A DNA stretch of 64,000 bases from an uncultured Roseburia sp. (GCA_947649645.1 CANSSP010000001.1:186001-250000), one strand, 5' to 3'. Positions 33,071 through 42,277 are shown, counted from the stretch's first letter. The notes: generated by a model from the letters alone, not told the origin. Translations and numbers: made by a program.

Positions 33071-34507
33071 ATGAATAGCAGCAATGATAGCCTGGCTATG
33101 CAGCGCATTACCGGGCTTGTCGATGAGAACAGTTTCATGGAGATCGGTTCTTATGTAACAGCAAGAAGCACGGATTTTAATCTTGCGGACACACAGACGC
33201 CGTCGGACGGTGTGATCACGGGCCACGGTCTGATCGACGGCAGACCGGTATTTGTCTACAGCCAGGACGCATCCGTGTTAAACGGGACGATCGGGGAGAT
33301 GCATGCGAAGAAGATTGCATCCATGTACGATATGGCGATGAAAATGGGCGCGCCGATAGTGGGCCTGATCGACTGTGCGGGAATGCGTCTGCAGGAGTCT
33401 GTGGACGCCCTTGACGGTTTCGGAATGATTTGTGCGAAGATGGCGGCCGCATCCGGAATTGTTCCGCAGGTCTGCGCGGTGTTCGGCAGCTGCGGCGGCG
33501 GACTGGCGGTCGTGCCGGCTCTGTGCGACTTTGCGTTCATCGAGGAGAGCGGCGGAAAAATGTTTATCAATTCTCCGAATGCCATCGACGGAAACCGCAT
33601 GGACAAGTGCGATACGTCCGCGGCGGGATTCCAGAGCAGGGAAAACGGCTGTATTGACGGCGTGGGAAGCACGCAGGAGATTCTCGGAAAGATACGTGAG
33701 CTGCTTGGCCTGCTTCCGGCGAACAACGAGGGAGATACTTATACGTCCGAGTGCGCGGACGATCTGAACCGTCTCTGTGAAAATATGGAGCAGATGAAAG
33801 GGGACCCGCGTTTTCTTCTGGGAGAGATTGCGGACGGACATGCTTTTTTTGAGACAAAAACGGATTACGCAAAAAACATGGTCACTGGTTTTCTCCGGCT
33901 GAACGGTCAGACCGTAGGCGCCGTGGCGAACGGCACGGAGTGCTATGACGCGGAAGGAAATCTTTCCGGGACGTTTGATGCGGCGCTGACGGCGAGAGGC
34001 TGTAATAAGGCGGCGGATTTCGTGCGGTTCTGCGACGCATTTGAGATTCCGGTACTTACGCTCACCAATGTAAAGGGCTTTAAGGCCAGCATGTGTTCGG
34101 AAAAGAATCTGGCAAAGGCGCTGGCGCGCATGACGGCGGCGTTTGCTTCAGCGGAATGCCCAAGGGTAAACGTGATTATCGGGGACGCATACGGAAGCGC
34201 ATACGTCGCAATGAATTCCAGATCAGTCGGCGCGGATTTCGTCTATGCGTGGACCGGGGCGTCGGTCGGCATGATGGAGGCCGGCTCTGCGGCGAAGATT
34301 ATGTATGCGGACAGCCCTGCGGACGTGATCGCAGAGAAGGAGCAGGAGTACGAAAAGCTGCAGGGAAGCGTTATGACGGCGGCGCGCAGAGGTTATGTCG
34401 ACCGGATTATCGAGCCTGCGGATACCAGAAAGTATCTTGTGGCGGCGTTCGAGCTTCTCTACACAAAATATGCGGGTGTGCCGGACAAAAAACATGGAAC
34501 GAAATAG
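33071..34507 (+). CDS. acyl-CoA-type carboxyltransferase subunit (MmdA/12S-like)
   Basis: A 478-residue carboxyltransferase related to the alpha subunit of methylmalonyl-CoA decarboxylase, propionyl-CoA carboxylase beta and the 12S subunit of transcarboxylase. It has the two crotonase-like halves: the first oxyanion site FGSCGGGLAVVP near residue 145 and the second GDAYGSAYVAMNS near 375. It would move a carboxyl group between an acyl-CoA and biotin. It is the first gene of a five-gene Na+-pump operon. ATG 33071 follows GGAGGTC; the frame is also open from 33056, which would put the ribosome site inside the gene. The acyl-CoA substrate is not known. Confidence 0.85.
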   Translation: MNSSNDSLAMQRITGLVDENSFMEIGSYVTARSTDFNLADTQTPSDGVITGHGLIDGRPVFVYSQDASVLNGTIGEMHAKKIASMYDMAMKMGAPIVGLIDCAGMRLQESVDALDGFGMICAKMAAASGIVPQVCAVFGSCGGGLAVVPALCDFAFIEESGGKMFINSPNAIDGNRMDKCDTSAAGFQSRENGCIDGVGSTQEILGKIRELLGLLPANNEGDTYTSECADDLNRLCENMEQMKGDPRFLLGEIADGHAFFETKTDYAKNMVTGFLRLNGQTVGAVANGTECYDAEGNLSGTFDAALTARGCNKAADFVRFCDAFEIPVLTLTNVKGFKASMCSEKNLAKALARMTAAFASAECPRVNVIIGDAYGSAYVAMNSRSVGADFVYAWTGASVGMMEAGSAAKIMYADSPADVIAEKEQEYEKLQGSVMTAARRGYVDRIIEPADTRKYLVAAFELLYTKYAGVPDKKHGTK

Positions 34508-34519
34508 AAAGGTGAAGTT

Positions 34520-35257
34520 ATGAAGAAAAAAATATCTCTTATGCTTTGTCTTGTGATCATGGTGCTGGTCATGGCGGCGTGCGGAGAGGATCCGAAGTCC
34601 GTCACGTATTTCGGGATAGGTTACTCGGATTTTCAGAAGAGCATGGAGCAGCTGATCTCACAGACACTTCTGCCGCTGAATGCAGAGGGGATGGCATATT
34701 TTCAGAACAGCGGGGATGAGACGGCGGCAAAGCTGGTTACGACATGGAGCGAGGCGGTTGCGGATCTTGGGACTTACCAGAAGCTCGGAGATTTTTCCGT
34801 GACACAGGCGCAGGATACCGTGACGCTCGAGCAGCGGGTGGTCTATGAAAAGCGTCAGGTCGTCGTCACCTGTGTCTATACTTACAATTATGAAATCAGG
34901 CAGCTTGAGCTGACGGACGCAAATGCAGATCTGGTTTACACGCTGGGAGAGAAGATGTCCAAGGCGGCGTTAAACACCCTTATGGGAATGGGAACCGTTT
35001 TTGTGGTGCTGATCCTGATCAGTCTGATTATTTATGGGTTTAAGGTAATTCCGTATATCCAGGGTCGTTTTTCGAAAAAAGAAGCAGAAAATACAAAACC
35101 GGCTGAGAGCACGGTCGTCGAGCAGATCGGGCAGCGGGAGGAGCGGCAGCTCACCGACGATCTGGAGCTTGTCGCGGTGATTACGGCTGCGATCGCGGCC
35201 GGTACGGGGGCGTCTGCAGATTCGTTCGTCGTGCGCTCCATACGCAGAAAGGTGTAA
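34520..35257 (+). CDS. OadG-type decarboxylase gamma subunit fused to a lipoprotein-like domain
   Basis: A 245-residue protein. It opens with a signal sequence ending in a lipobox-like VMAAC (Cys21), followed by an extracytoplasmic domain of about 120 residues that resembles DUF3887-type folds. One membrane helix follows (MGMGTVFVVLILISLIIYGF, about 153-173). The charged cytoplasmic tail ends in the OadG-like LVAVITAAIAA and DSFVVRSIRRK. Ordinary OadG proteins are about 80-120 residues and start directly with the helix. Here the helix anchors the complex and the outer domain is an addition. It lies 12 bp after the carboxyltransferase gene. Confidence 0.8.
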   Translation: MKKKISLMLCLVIMVLVMAACGEDPKSVTYFGIGYSDFQKSMEQLISQTLLPLNAEGMAYFQNSGDETAAKLVTTWSEAVADLGTYQKLGDFSVTQAQDTVTLEQRVVYEKRQVVVTCVYTYNYEIRQLELTDANADLVYTLGEKMSKAALNTLMGMGTVFVVLILISLIIYGFKVIPYIQGRFSKKEAENTKPAESTVVEQIGQREERQLTDDLELVAVITAAIAAGTGASADSFVVRSIRRKV

Positions 35258-35321
35258 AGCGCGGGAAGTGTGAGCGCATAATAATAAGATTCTTAATTGT
35301 CAATTTCGGGAGGATAATAAA

Positions 35322-35693
35322 ATGAAGAGCTATACGATTACCGTAAATGGAAATGTTTATGACGTCACAGTGGAAGAGAACGGAACGGTGAGCGCACCCG
35401 CGGCGCCGGCGCCCAGACGCGCACCCGCGGCACCGGCAGCTCCGGCGGCAAAACCGGCAGCGGCAGGCGCGGCAGGCAATGTCAGGATTGAAGCGGGGGC
35501 AGCCGGTAAGGTATTTAAGATCGAATCTTCCGTCGGCGCAGCCGTAAAGAAAGGCGATACCGTGCTGATTCTCGAGATCATGAAGATGGAGACGCCGGTC
35601 GTGGCTCCGGAAGACGGAACCGTGGCGGGCATCAATGTAAACGTAGGGGATATGGTGGAAGCAGGCGCTCTGCTTGCGACTCTGAATAACTAA
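35322..35693 (+). CDS. biotin carboxyl carrier subunit
   Basis: A 123-residue biotin carrier (1.3S or MmdC type). It has a short N-terminal segment, an Ala/Pro-rich flexible hinge (residues 24-52) and a C-terminal biotinyl domain with the attachment lysine Lys88 in EIMKMETP (codon 35583-35585). It shuttles CO2 between the carboxyltransferases and the OadB membrane decarboxylase. GGGAGG precedes ATG 35322. As the only biotin domain in the operon, it must serve both carboxyltransferases if both are active. Confidence 0.93.
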   Translation: MKSYTITVNGNVYDVTVEENGTVSAPAAPAPRRAPAAPAAPAAKPAAAGAAGNVRIEAGAAGKVFKIESSVGAAVKKGDTVLILEIMKMETPVVAPEDGTVAGINVNVGDMVEAGALLATLNN

Positions 35694-35713
35694 TTTATCG
35701 TAGGAGGGTAACA

Positions 35714-36862
35714 ATGAGTTATATTACGGAGACGATAAACAACCTCCTGCATCAGACAGCCTTTTTCAACCTTACGGGGGGAAATTTTATCATGATTCTG
35801 GTTGCCTGCGTGTTTCTCTATCTGGCGATCCGCAGGGGGTTTGAGCCGTTGCTGCTCGTTCCGATCGCGTTCGGAATGCTGCTCGTGAATATCTATCCGG
35901 ATATTTTTGCGAGACCGGAGCAGATGAGCAATGGTATCGGCGGCTTATTTCACTATTTTTATGTGCTGGACGAGTGGTCCATTCTGCCGTCTCTGATATT
36001 CCTGGGAGTCGGCGCAATGACGGATTTCGGTCCGCTGATTGCAAATCCGATCAGCTTTCTTTTGGGAGCTGCGGCACAGTTTGGTATTTTCGGCGCATAT
36101 TTTCTGGCGATTCTTTTCGGGTTTAACGACAAGGCTGCGGCAGCCGTTTCCATTATCGGCGGCGCGGACGGTCCTACGTCCATTTTCCTGGCAGGAAAAC
36201 TGGGGCAGTCCGGGCTGATGGGGCCGATCGCCGTTGCGGCGTATTCCTATATGGCGCTCGTTCCGATTATCCAGCCGCCATTTATGAAGCTGTTTACGAC
36301 AAAGAAAGAGCGCGCAATCAAGATGCAGAACCTGCGCCCCGTATCCAAGCTGGAGCGGATCCTGTTTCCGATTGTCGTCACCATCGTCGTGTGTACGATT
36401 CTGCCGACGACGGCGCCGCTGGTCGGTATGCTGATGCTCGGCAACCTCTTCCGCGAGAGCGGTGTGGTACGTCAGCTTTCGGAGACGGCTTCCAACGCGC
36501 TGATGTACATTGTCGTTATCCTTTTAGGAACTTCGGTCGGAGCTTCCACGAGTGCAGAGGCATTTTTAAACTGGACGACTCTTAAGATTGTCGCTCTCGG
36601 GCTGATTGCATTTATGTTCGGCACGATAGCGGGCGTTCTGTTCGGAAAGCTGCTCTGCTGGGCTACGAAGGGCAGGATCAATCCTCTGATCGGTTCCGCA
36701 GGCGTGTCGGCGGTTCCCATGGCGGCGCGCGTCTCCCAGAAAGTCGGAGCAGAGGAAGACCCGACAAACTTTTTACTGATGCATGCGATGGGACCAAATG
36801 TTGCCGGAGTCATCGGCACGGCAGTTGCGGCCGGTGTGTTTATGGCAATCTTTGGAATTTAA
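35714..36862 (+). CDS. oadB: Na+-transporting decarboxylase beta subunit
   Basis: A 382-residue integral membrane protein with about nine helices. It decarboxylates carboxybiotin and pumps Na+ outward. [16 protein letters not shown] near residue 150 holds the functional aspartate of the family, and [15 protein letters not shown] and [15 protein letters not shown] near the end are conserved. Length fits OadB/MmdB/GcdB (about 375-430). GGAGGG precedes ATG 35714, and it is flanked by the biotin carrier and the OadA-type gene. Confidence 0.93.
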   Translation: MSYITETINNLLHQTAFFNLTGGNFIMILVACVFLYLAIRRGFEPLLLVPIAFGMLLVNIYPDIFARPEQMSNGIGGLFHYFYVLDEWSILPSLIFLGVGAMTDFGPLIANPISFLLGAAAQFGIFGAYFLAILFGFNDKAAAAVSIIGGADGPTSIFLAGKLGQSGLMGPIAVAAYSYMALVPIIQPPFMKLFTTKKERAIKMQNLRPVSKLERILFPIVVTIVVCTILPTTAPLVGMLMLGNLFRESGVVRQLSETASNALMYIVVILLGTSVGASTSAEAFLNWTTLKIVALGLIAFMFGTIAGVLFGKLLCWATKGRINPLIGSAGVSAVPMAARVSQKVGAEEDPTNFLLMHAMGPNVAGVIGTAVAAGVFMAIFGI

Positions 36863-36878
36863 TAGGAGGATAGAGGAA

Positions 36879-38297
36879 ATGTCAGAAGTGCAGAAAAAAC
36901 CTTTAAAAATAACAGAGACGATACTGCGTGACGCACATCAGTCCCTGATTGCGACGCGCATGACGACCGAGCAGATGCTGCCGATCGTCGAGCAGATGGA
37001 TCAGATCGGTTTTCATGCGGTGGAATGCTGGGGCGGCGCTACGTTCGACGCTTCCCTGCGTTTCTTAAAAGAAGATCCCTGGGATCGTCTGCGCAGACTG
37101 CGCGCCGGCTTTAAGAATACGAAGCTGCAGATGCTGTTCCGCGGACAGAATATTTTAGGGTATCGTCCGTATGCGGACGACGTGGTGGAATATTTCGTGC
37201 AGAAGTCCATCGCCAACGGAATCGATATCATTCGTATTTTTGACTGTCTGAACGATCTGCGCAACCTGCAGACGGCGGTTACCGCATGTAACAAGGAGAA
37301 AGGGCATGCGCAGGTCGCGCTGTCTTACACGCTGGGGGATGCCTATACTCTGGAATACTGGACAGATATGGCCAGAAAGATTGAGGAAATGGGCGCGGAT
37401 TCAATCTGTATCAAAGATATGGCCGGGCTTCTGGTTCCACAGGAGGCTGACCGTCTGGTGCGCGCGCTCAAGGAGTCCACGCATCTTCCGATCGAGCTTC
37501 ACACGCATTATACTTCCGGCGTCGCTTCAATGACGCTGATGAAGGCAGTGGAAGCGGGCTGTGATATTGTCGACACGGCGATGTCGCCGTTTGCGCTGGG
37601 GACTTCCCAGCCTGCGACGGAGGTTATGGTCGAGGCGTTTAAGGGAACGGAGTACGACACCGGACTTGACCAGAATAAGCTGGCCGGGATCGCGGATTAT
37701 TTCCGGCCGATGCGTGAGCAGGCACTGGAGAGCGGTCTGATGAACCCGAAGGTTTTAGGCGTCAACATCAAGACGCTGCTCTACCAGGTTCCGGGCGGTA
37801 TGCTCTCAAATCTGATCTCACAGCTGAAAGAGCAGGGAAAGGAAGACAAATATGAGGAAGTGCTTGCGGAAGTACCGCGTGTCCGCAAGGATCTGGGCGA
37901 GCCGCCGCTGGTGACTCCGTCTTCCCAGATTGTCGGCACACAGGCCGTGTTTAACGTACTGATGGGCGAGCGCTATAAGGTTGCCACCAAAGAGACAAAG
38001 GATGTCCTGCTCGGAAAATACGGCCAGACTGTAAAACCGTTTAACCCCGAGGTGGTCGACAAGGTGCTCGGCGAAGAGAAAAAGAATGCGATCACCTGCC
38101 GCCCGGCTGATCTCCTGGAGCCGGAGCTTCACAAGATTGAGGCGGAGATGAAACAGTGGAAGCAGCAGGACGAGGATGTGCTGTCCTATGCACTCTTCCC
38201 GCAGGTTGCGACCGAGTTCTTTAAGTATCGCGAGGCACAGCAGAAGAAAGTGGATATCACGATTGCCGACACCAAAAACGGCGCGTATCCGGTATAA
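36879..38297 (+). CDS. oadA: oxaloacetate/pyruvate-type carboxyltransferase (OadA/5S-like, no biotin domain)
   Basis: A 472-residue protein matching the carboxyltransferase part of oxaloacetate decarboxylase alpha and the 5S subunit of transcarboxylase. It has TETILRDAHQSLIATR near residue 10, an HMGL-like TIM barrel with IFDCLNDLRNL near 110, the metal ligands ELHTHYTSG near 205, and the conserved PGGMLSNL and TPSSQIVG segments. It stops at residue 472, before the region where OadA carries biotin, so it depends on the separate carrier. ATG 36879 follows GGAGGATAGAGG. A terminator follows. Confidence 0.92.
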   Translation: MSEVQKKPLKITETILRDAHQSLIATRMTTEQMLPIVEQMDQIGFHAVECWGGATFDASLRFLKEDPWDRLRRLRAGFKNTKLQMLFRGQNILGYRPYADDVVEYFVQKSIANGIDIIRIFDCLNDLRNLQTAVTACNKEKGHAQVALSYTLGDAYTLEYWTDMARKIEEMGADSICIKDMAGLLVPQEADRLVRALKESTHLPIELHTHYTSGVASMTLMKAVEAGCDIVDTAMSPFALGTSQPATEVMVEAFKGTEYDTGLDQNKLAGIADYFRPMREQALESGLMNPKVLGVNIKTLLYQVPGGMLSNLISQLKEQGKEDKYEEVLAEVPRVRKDLGEPPLVTPSSQIVGTQAVFNVLMGERYKVATKETKDVLLGKYGQTVKPFNPEVVDKVLGEEKKNAITCRPADLLEPELHKIEAEMKQWKQQDEDVLSYALFPQVATEFFKYREAQQKKVDITIADTKNGAYPV

Positions 38298-38314
38298 AAG
38301 AGCGAAAAACGAGG

Positions 38315-38340
38315 CAGCAGAGAGAAATCTCTGCTGTTTT
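38315..38340 (+). terminator. intrinsic terminator of the decarboxylase operon
   Basis: CAGCAGAGA (38315-38323), GAAA tetraloop, TCTCTGCTG (38328-38336), TTTT. Confidence 0.9.
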
Positions 38341-38437
38341 GTCTTTCCGATACCGGTACGGATGGCGCGGCGTGCGGGATGCGCGGAAAGGAAAGGCGGC
38401 GCAGCGTATGCTGCACCGCCGTTGTTCAGTGTATTTT

Positions 38438-38917
38438 TCAGTGAATAATGCCGCAGCCGATTTTTTCTCCGGCGTTTCCGGAGGGCTGTGAAGTAAAGTC
38501 ATCCGGCATCCGGTGGATGATAACAGAGCGGCCCAGTATATCGGGGATCAGAAATCGCCTGTCGTAAAATGAAGTCCACGCGTAGCCTTCATTTCCGAGC
38601 AGCGGAACCATATCGCCTGCGTGCGCAGGGTGAGGCGCCGAGGCTGGATTGTAGTGATCTCCTGTCTGGGAGAAGGGAGGCGTGCAGTCTCCCGTCTCAT
38701 GGATGTGCATCGCATAAAAATCAGAAGAGCCCGGCTGGCTGTCGGGAAGGCCGAAAAATTCTGCTTCCACAAGCGTTCCGTCATAAGGTGTAAAATAAAA
38801 TCTGACCAGTCCGGACAGTTTCGGATAGTCCGGCGAGCCGCTGACCCAGGCCACGGCGTCCGGCGGATTTTCGAGTAATATGTGACAAAAACAAAGTCCA
38901 GGTGTGCTGTCCCGCAT
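38438..38917 (-). CDS. Cu/Zn superoxide dismutase-family protein
   Basis: A 159-residue protein with the Cu/Zn SOD fold. Expected copper ligands are all present: His71 and His73 in MHIHETGDC, His88 in GDHYNP, and His135 in VIIHRMPDD. Zinc ligands His88, His96, His99 and Asp102 lie in a shortened zinc loop (HPAHAGD). Cys78 and Cys155 can form the conserved disulphide. There is no signal peptide, unlike most bacterial SodC proteins, so it would stay in the cytoplasm. Whether it is an active dismutase in an anaerobe is unproven. The start is the first ATG and its ribosome site is weak (AAAAGG). Confidence 0.85.
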   Translation of the reverse strand: MRDSTPGLCFCHILLENPPDAVAWVSGSPDYPKLSGLVRFYFTPYDGTLVEAEFFGLPDSQPGSSDFYAMHIHETGDCTPPFSQTGDHYNPASAPHPAHAGDMVPLLGNEGYAWTSFYDRRFLIPDILGRSVIIHRMPDDFTSQPSGNAGEKIGCGIIH

Positions 38918-38988
38918 AATAAGCCTTTTTGTTTATGATATGCGGCGGGCAGGAGAGAGGTTCTTCCGATGAACTGTTCGGAAAATGG

Positions 38989-39017
38989 TTGAGAATGCAG
39001 GCTTCTTATGATACGAT
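38989..39017 (+). promoter_or_regulatory. candidate promoter of the purine salvage operon
   Basis: TTGAGA (38989-38994), 17 bp, TACGAT (39012-39017), about 45 bp before the punA start. Confidence 0.45.
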
Positions 39018-39061
39018 GGTGTTATGGAAAAAAATCAGAAAAAGGCAAAAGGAGAATCAGG

Positions 39062-39886
39062 ATGAATCCGGTTTATGAGAAGTTAATGAAATGTTATGAG
39101 AGTTATAAAGCGAAGGTTGATTTTGCGCCGAAGGTGGCTTTGATCCTTGGTTCGGGACTCGGCGATTATGCCAGCGATATCAGGGTGGAGTGCACGCTTG
39201 ATTACAGCGAGATCGAGGGATTTCCGGTATCCACGGTTCCCGGGCACGCGGGCAGATTTATCTTTGGCTATGTGGGGGACGTTCCGGTAGTCTGCATGCA
39301 GGGGCGCGTTCACTATTACGAGGGATATGAGATGGCGGATGTGGTTCTTCCGATTCGTCTGATGAAGCTGATGGGAGCGGAAGTGTTGTTTCTGACGAAT
39401 GCGGCGGGCGGTATCCAGCTTGGAATGCATGTGGGTGACTTTATGCTCATCAAGGGACAGATTGCATGTTTTGTCCCGTCTCCGCTCAGAGGCGCCAATA
39501 TTGATGAACTGGGCGTGCGTTTTCCGGATATGAGCCAGATTTATGATCTGCATTTACAGCAGACGGTGAAGAAAGCGGCGGTCAGTCTTGGCATTGCGAT
39601 AAAGGAGGGGACTTACCTGCAGCTCACCGGGCCACAGTACGAGACGCCCCAGGAGATCGCCATGTGCCGCACACTGGGCGCGGACGCAGTCGGCATGAGT
39701 ACGGCGTGCGAGGCGGTTGCTGCGCGGCATATGGGAATGCGCGTGCTGGGTATTTCCTGCATCTCCAATCTTGCCTGCGGTATTTCGGCGACACCGCTCT
39801 CTCATCAGGAGGTGCAGGAGACGGCGGACCGCGTGGCCCCCTATTTCAAGGCACTTGTGACAGAGGTTATCAAAAATATCGTGTAA
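39062..39886 (+). CDS. punA: purine nucleoside phosphorylase
   Basis: A 274-residue trimeric-type PNP that splits guanosine/inosine with phosphate to base and ribose-1-phosphate. LILGSGLGDYA near residue 30, PGHAGRF (phosphate site) near 60, GRVHYYEGY near 80, LTNAAGGI near 112 and TGPQYETPQEI near 190 are family signatures. ATG 39062 follows AAAGGAGAATCAGG. The amidohydrolase gene begins 22 bp downstream, which suggests a joint role in nucleoside salvage. Confidence 0.95.
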   Translation: MNPVYEKLMKCYESYKAKVDFAPKVALILGSGLGDYASDIRVECTLDYSEIEGFPVSTVPGHAGRFIFGYVGDVPVVCMQGRVHYYEGYEMADVVLPIRLMKLMGAEVLFLTNAAGGIQLGMHVGDFMLIKGQIACFVPSPLRGANIDELGVRFPDMSQIYDLHLQQTVKKAAVSLGIAIKEGTYLQLTGPQYETPQEIAMCRTLGADAVGMSTACEAVAARHMGMRVLGISCISNLACGISATPLSHQEVQETADRVAPYFKALVTEVIKNIV

Positions 39887-39908
39887 ACAGCAGAGAGGAA
39901 CATGTGGG

Positions 39909-41207
39909 ATGAATATACGTTTTTACAATGCAAAGATACTGACTTTAAAAGAGGATCATAAGTTTGAGATTGTGGAGGGGGAGCTCTGGGTAAAAGGCGA
40001 TACGATCTGCCATGTCGGGGTCCGGACGGAGAAAACGGCGGCCGGCGCAGGAGAAGAAGCTCCGGTATGGGACCGCGAGATCGACGCGCGGGGAAATCTG
40101 CTGATGCCGGGATTTAAGAATGCCCACACGCACACCGCGATGACATTTCTTCGCTCTTATGCGGATGACCTTCCTCTGCAGGACTGGCTGAACCGGCAGG
40201 TGTTTCCGCGCGAGGCGCAGCTGACGGAGGACGATGTATACTGGCTGAATATTCTGGGGATTATGGAGTATCTGACGAGCGGCATCACGTCCAATTTTGA
40301 CATGTATTTCTTTCCTCCGGTGGATGCGAAGGCGTCAAAGGATACCGGCTTCCGCACCGTGCAGACGAGCGGGCTGAACAATTACGGCGGCACGGTGGAA
40401 CTGATGGAAGAAAATTACCATATCGTCAATGAGATGAGCGATCTCACAACGTTTCTTGTGGGATTCCATGCGGAGTATACGACATCGAAAGAGCTGATGG
40501 AGGGCGTGGCGGCGCTTGCGCACAAGCTGAAATCTCCGGTATGGGTTCACAACTGTGAGACGAAGCTGGAAAAAGACGAGTGCAAAGAGCGCTGGGGACT
40601 GACGCCGACGCAGCTGACGGACAGCCTTGGCATGTATGAGTACGGCGGCGGCGGATACCACTGTGTGTGGGTGGAGGAGCCGGATTTTGAGATTTTTAAA
40701 AAGAGAGGGCTTACGGCGGTGACGAATCCGGCGTCCAATTTAAAGCTTGCGTCCGGCATCTGTCCGACAAAGCGTTTTGTCGATGAGGGTATTTCGATGG
40801 CGATCGGGACCGACGGGCCGGCCAGCAACAACTGTCTGGACATGTTTCGCGAGATGTTTTTAACCTCTACGCTGGCGAAGGTGCGTGAGATGGACGCGGA
40901 GTGTATCGGTGCGGATGAAATCCTCTATATGGCCACGGCGGGCGGCGCTCACGCGATGCAGCTTACTGACTGCGACAGCCTGGCTGTCGGAAAGAAAGCC
41001 GATCTTGTCATGATCGATTTAAAACAGCCGAACATGCAGCCGGAAAACAATATCATTAAAAATCTGGTTTACAGCGGAAGCAAGCAGAATGTGAAGCTGA
41101 CCATGGTAAACGGAAAAGTGCTCTATGAGGACAATCGTTTTGAGATCGGATTTGACCCGGAGGAGATTTACCGGCGCGCCAATGCGATTATCGGGCGGAT
41201 GAAATAG
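39909..41207 (+). CDS. mtaD: amidohydrolase, probable MTA/SAH deaminase
   Basis: A 432-residue metal-dependent deaminase of the TrzN/SsnA/MtaD group. The metal-binding NAHTHTAMTFLR lies near residue 65, the substrate region GFHAEYTTS near 180, a later His-containing strand, and GTDGPASNN (catalytic Asp) near 300. Related proteins deaminate 5'-methylthioadenosine and S-adenosylhomocysteine. The neighbour punA supports a purine substrate. Other substrates in this superfamily (guanine, chlorohydrolase-type triazines) cannot be excluded. Confidence 0.85.
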   Translation: MNIRFYNAKILTLKEDHKFEIVEGELWVKGDTICHVGVRTEKTAAGAGEEAPVWDREIDARGNLLMPGFKNAHTHTAMTFLRSYADDLPLQDWLNRQVFPREAQLTEDDVYWLNILGIMEYLTSGITSNFDMYFFPPVDAKASKDTGFRTVQTSGLNNYGGTVELMEENYHIVNEMSDLTTFLVGFHAEYTTSKELMEGVAALAHKLKSPVWVHNCETKLEKDECKERWGLTPTQLTDSLGMYEYGGGGYHCVWVEEPDFEIFKKRGLTAVTNPASNLKLASGICPTKRFVDEGISMAIGTDGPASNNCLDMFREMFLTSTLAKVREMDAECIGADEILYMATAGGAHAMQLTDCDSLAVGKKADLVMIDLKQPNMQPENNIIKNLVYSGSKQNVKLTMVNGKVLYEDNRFEIGFDPEEIYRRANAIIGRMK

Positions 41208-41217
41208 GGCGGTCGTT

Positions 41218-41976
41218 ATGCGGGTTATTTTTATACATCACAGCTGTTTTGTGGTCGAGGTGGATGAGAAAGTACTGATTTTTGACTGGTTTGACGGTGA
41301 CAGGGTAAACGGGATTCATTTTGGCGGTGTGATTCCGGAGTATGCAGAGGATACGCCTGTCTATGTGTTTGCAAGTCATAAGCACCGGGATCATTTTGAT
41401 ATGGATGTGCTGCACTGGGCGAAGCGGTATCGTAAGATCCGGTATATTTTTTCAAAGGACTGTAAGATGAGTCCGCGATTTCTGGAAAAACATGGATTTT
41501 CACCGGGAATACGGGAGAAGATAACGTATGTGGCGGCAGGAGAGCGGTATGAAACCGGCGGGCTTTGCGTCGAGACATTCCGCTCAACGGACGCCGGGGT
41601 GGCGTTTTACGTGGAGGCAGACGGTATCTCTCTTTTTCATGCAGGAGATTTAAACGACTGGAAATGGGACGGGGCGGGAGATCTGGTCAACGGGACGATG
41701 TCTGCGTCTTATAAGGGACAGATCCGCAGACTTTCGGGGAAAAAGGTTCATCTGGCGTTTGTTGTGCTCGATCCCAGACAGGGAAAGTATCAGGGGCAGG
41801 GGATGGATTATTTTCTGGAGCATGTGGACGCCGATTATGTTTTTCCGATGCACATGTGGCGGGATTATTCCGGGATCGTGGCCTATAAGAAAAAGATCTC
41901 AAATGCCGCGATGGCAGAACGGATTGTGGAAATCCGGTGTGAAAATCAGATTTTTGAGATCAGAGAGGAGACCTGA
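41218..41976 (+). CDS. MBL-fold metal-dependent hydrolase
   Basis: A 252-residue metallo-beta-lactamase-fold protein. The metal motif is SHKHRDHFD (HxHxDH type) near residue 57, with a later FHAGDLNDWKW (the Asp bridging ligand) near 142 and a terminal PMHMWRDY histidine. It resembles the UlaG/RomA-like branch and is cytoplasmic. It lies 10 bp after the amidohydrolase gene, so it probably shares its transcript. The substrate is unknown. Confidence 0.85.
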   Translation: MRVIFIHHSCFVVEVDEKVLIFDWFDGDRVNGIHFGGVIPEYAEDTPVYVFASHKHRDHFDMDVLHWAKRYRKIRYIFSKDCKMSPRFLEKHGFSPGIREKITYVAAGERYETGGLCVETFRSTDAGVAFYVEADGISLFHAGDLNDWKWDGAGDLVNGTMSASYKGQIRRLSGKKVHLAFVVLDPRQGKYQGQGMDYFLEHVDADYVFPMHMWRDYSGIVAYKKKISNAAMAERIVEIRCENQIFEIREET

Positions 41977-42023
41977 CAGTCTTTTTTGTGCCGGTCTGAA
42001 GCGCTGCCGTGAAGGAAAGGGAG

Positions 42024-42076
42024 CCTGCGGGTCTTTAAGGCGGATGCATGGGAGCCCCGCAGGGAAGCGCGTTTTT
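42024..42076 (+). terminator. possible terminator after the MBL hydrolase
   Basis: CCTGCGGG (42024-42031) pairs with CCCGCAGG (42056-42063); the T run (42072-42076) follows after an 8-nt gap, so termination would be inefficient. Confidence 0.45.
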
Positions 42077-42157
42077 CTGATTGTAAGTTACAGAGCGTCT
42101 ACGGTAATGTGAAATAGGGAATGGGCGGCATATGCCGCAGAAAGGCAGGAATGAGTT

Positions 42158-42277
42158 ATGGCGTTTATAGGATGGCTGGGACATTATTTACTGGTTTTTA
42201 TCGCGCTTGCGGCGGTGGGCTGCCTCGGCGTTTTTGCGGGAAAAAAATTAAGCGACCGCAAACAGTCGGACGAGTGA
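42158..42277 (+). CDS. 39-residue single-helix membrane peptide
   Basis: A short ORF of 39 codons. ATG 42158 is preceded by GGCAGGA at a good distance. The peptide has a short amphipathic start (AFIGWLGHY), one hydrophobic helix (LLVFIALAAVGCLGVFAG) and a basic tail (KKLSDRKQSDE). It lies between the MBL gene and alaS. A 14-bp palindrome (GCGGCATATGCCGC, 42125-42138) sits ahead of it. Function is unknown; the ribosome site and membrane-protein layout support it as a true small gene. Confidence 0.6.
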   Translation: MAFIGWLGHYLLVFIALAAVGCLGVFAGKKLSDRKQSDE

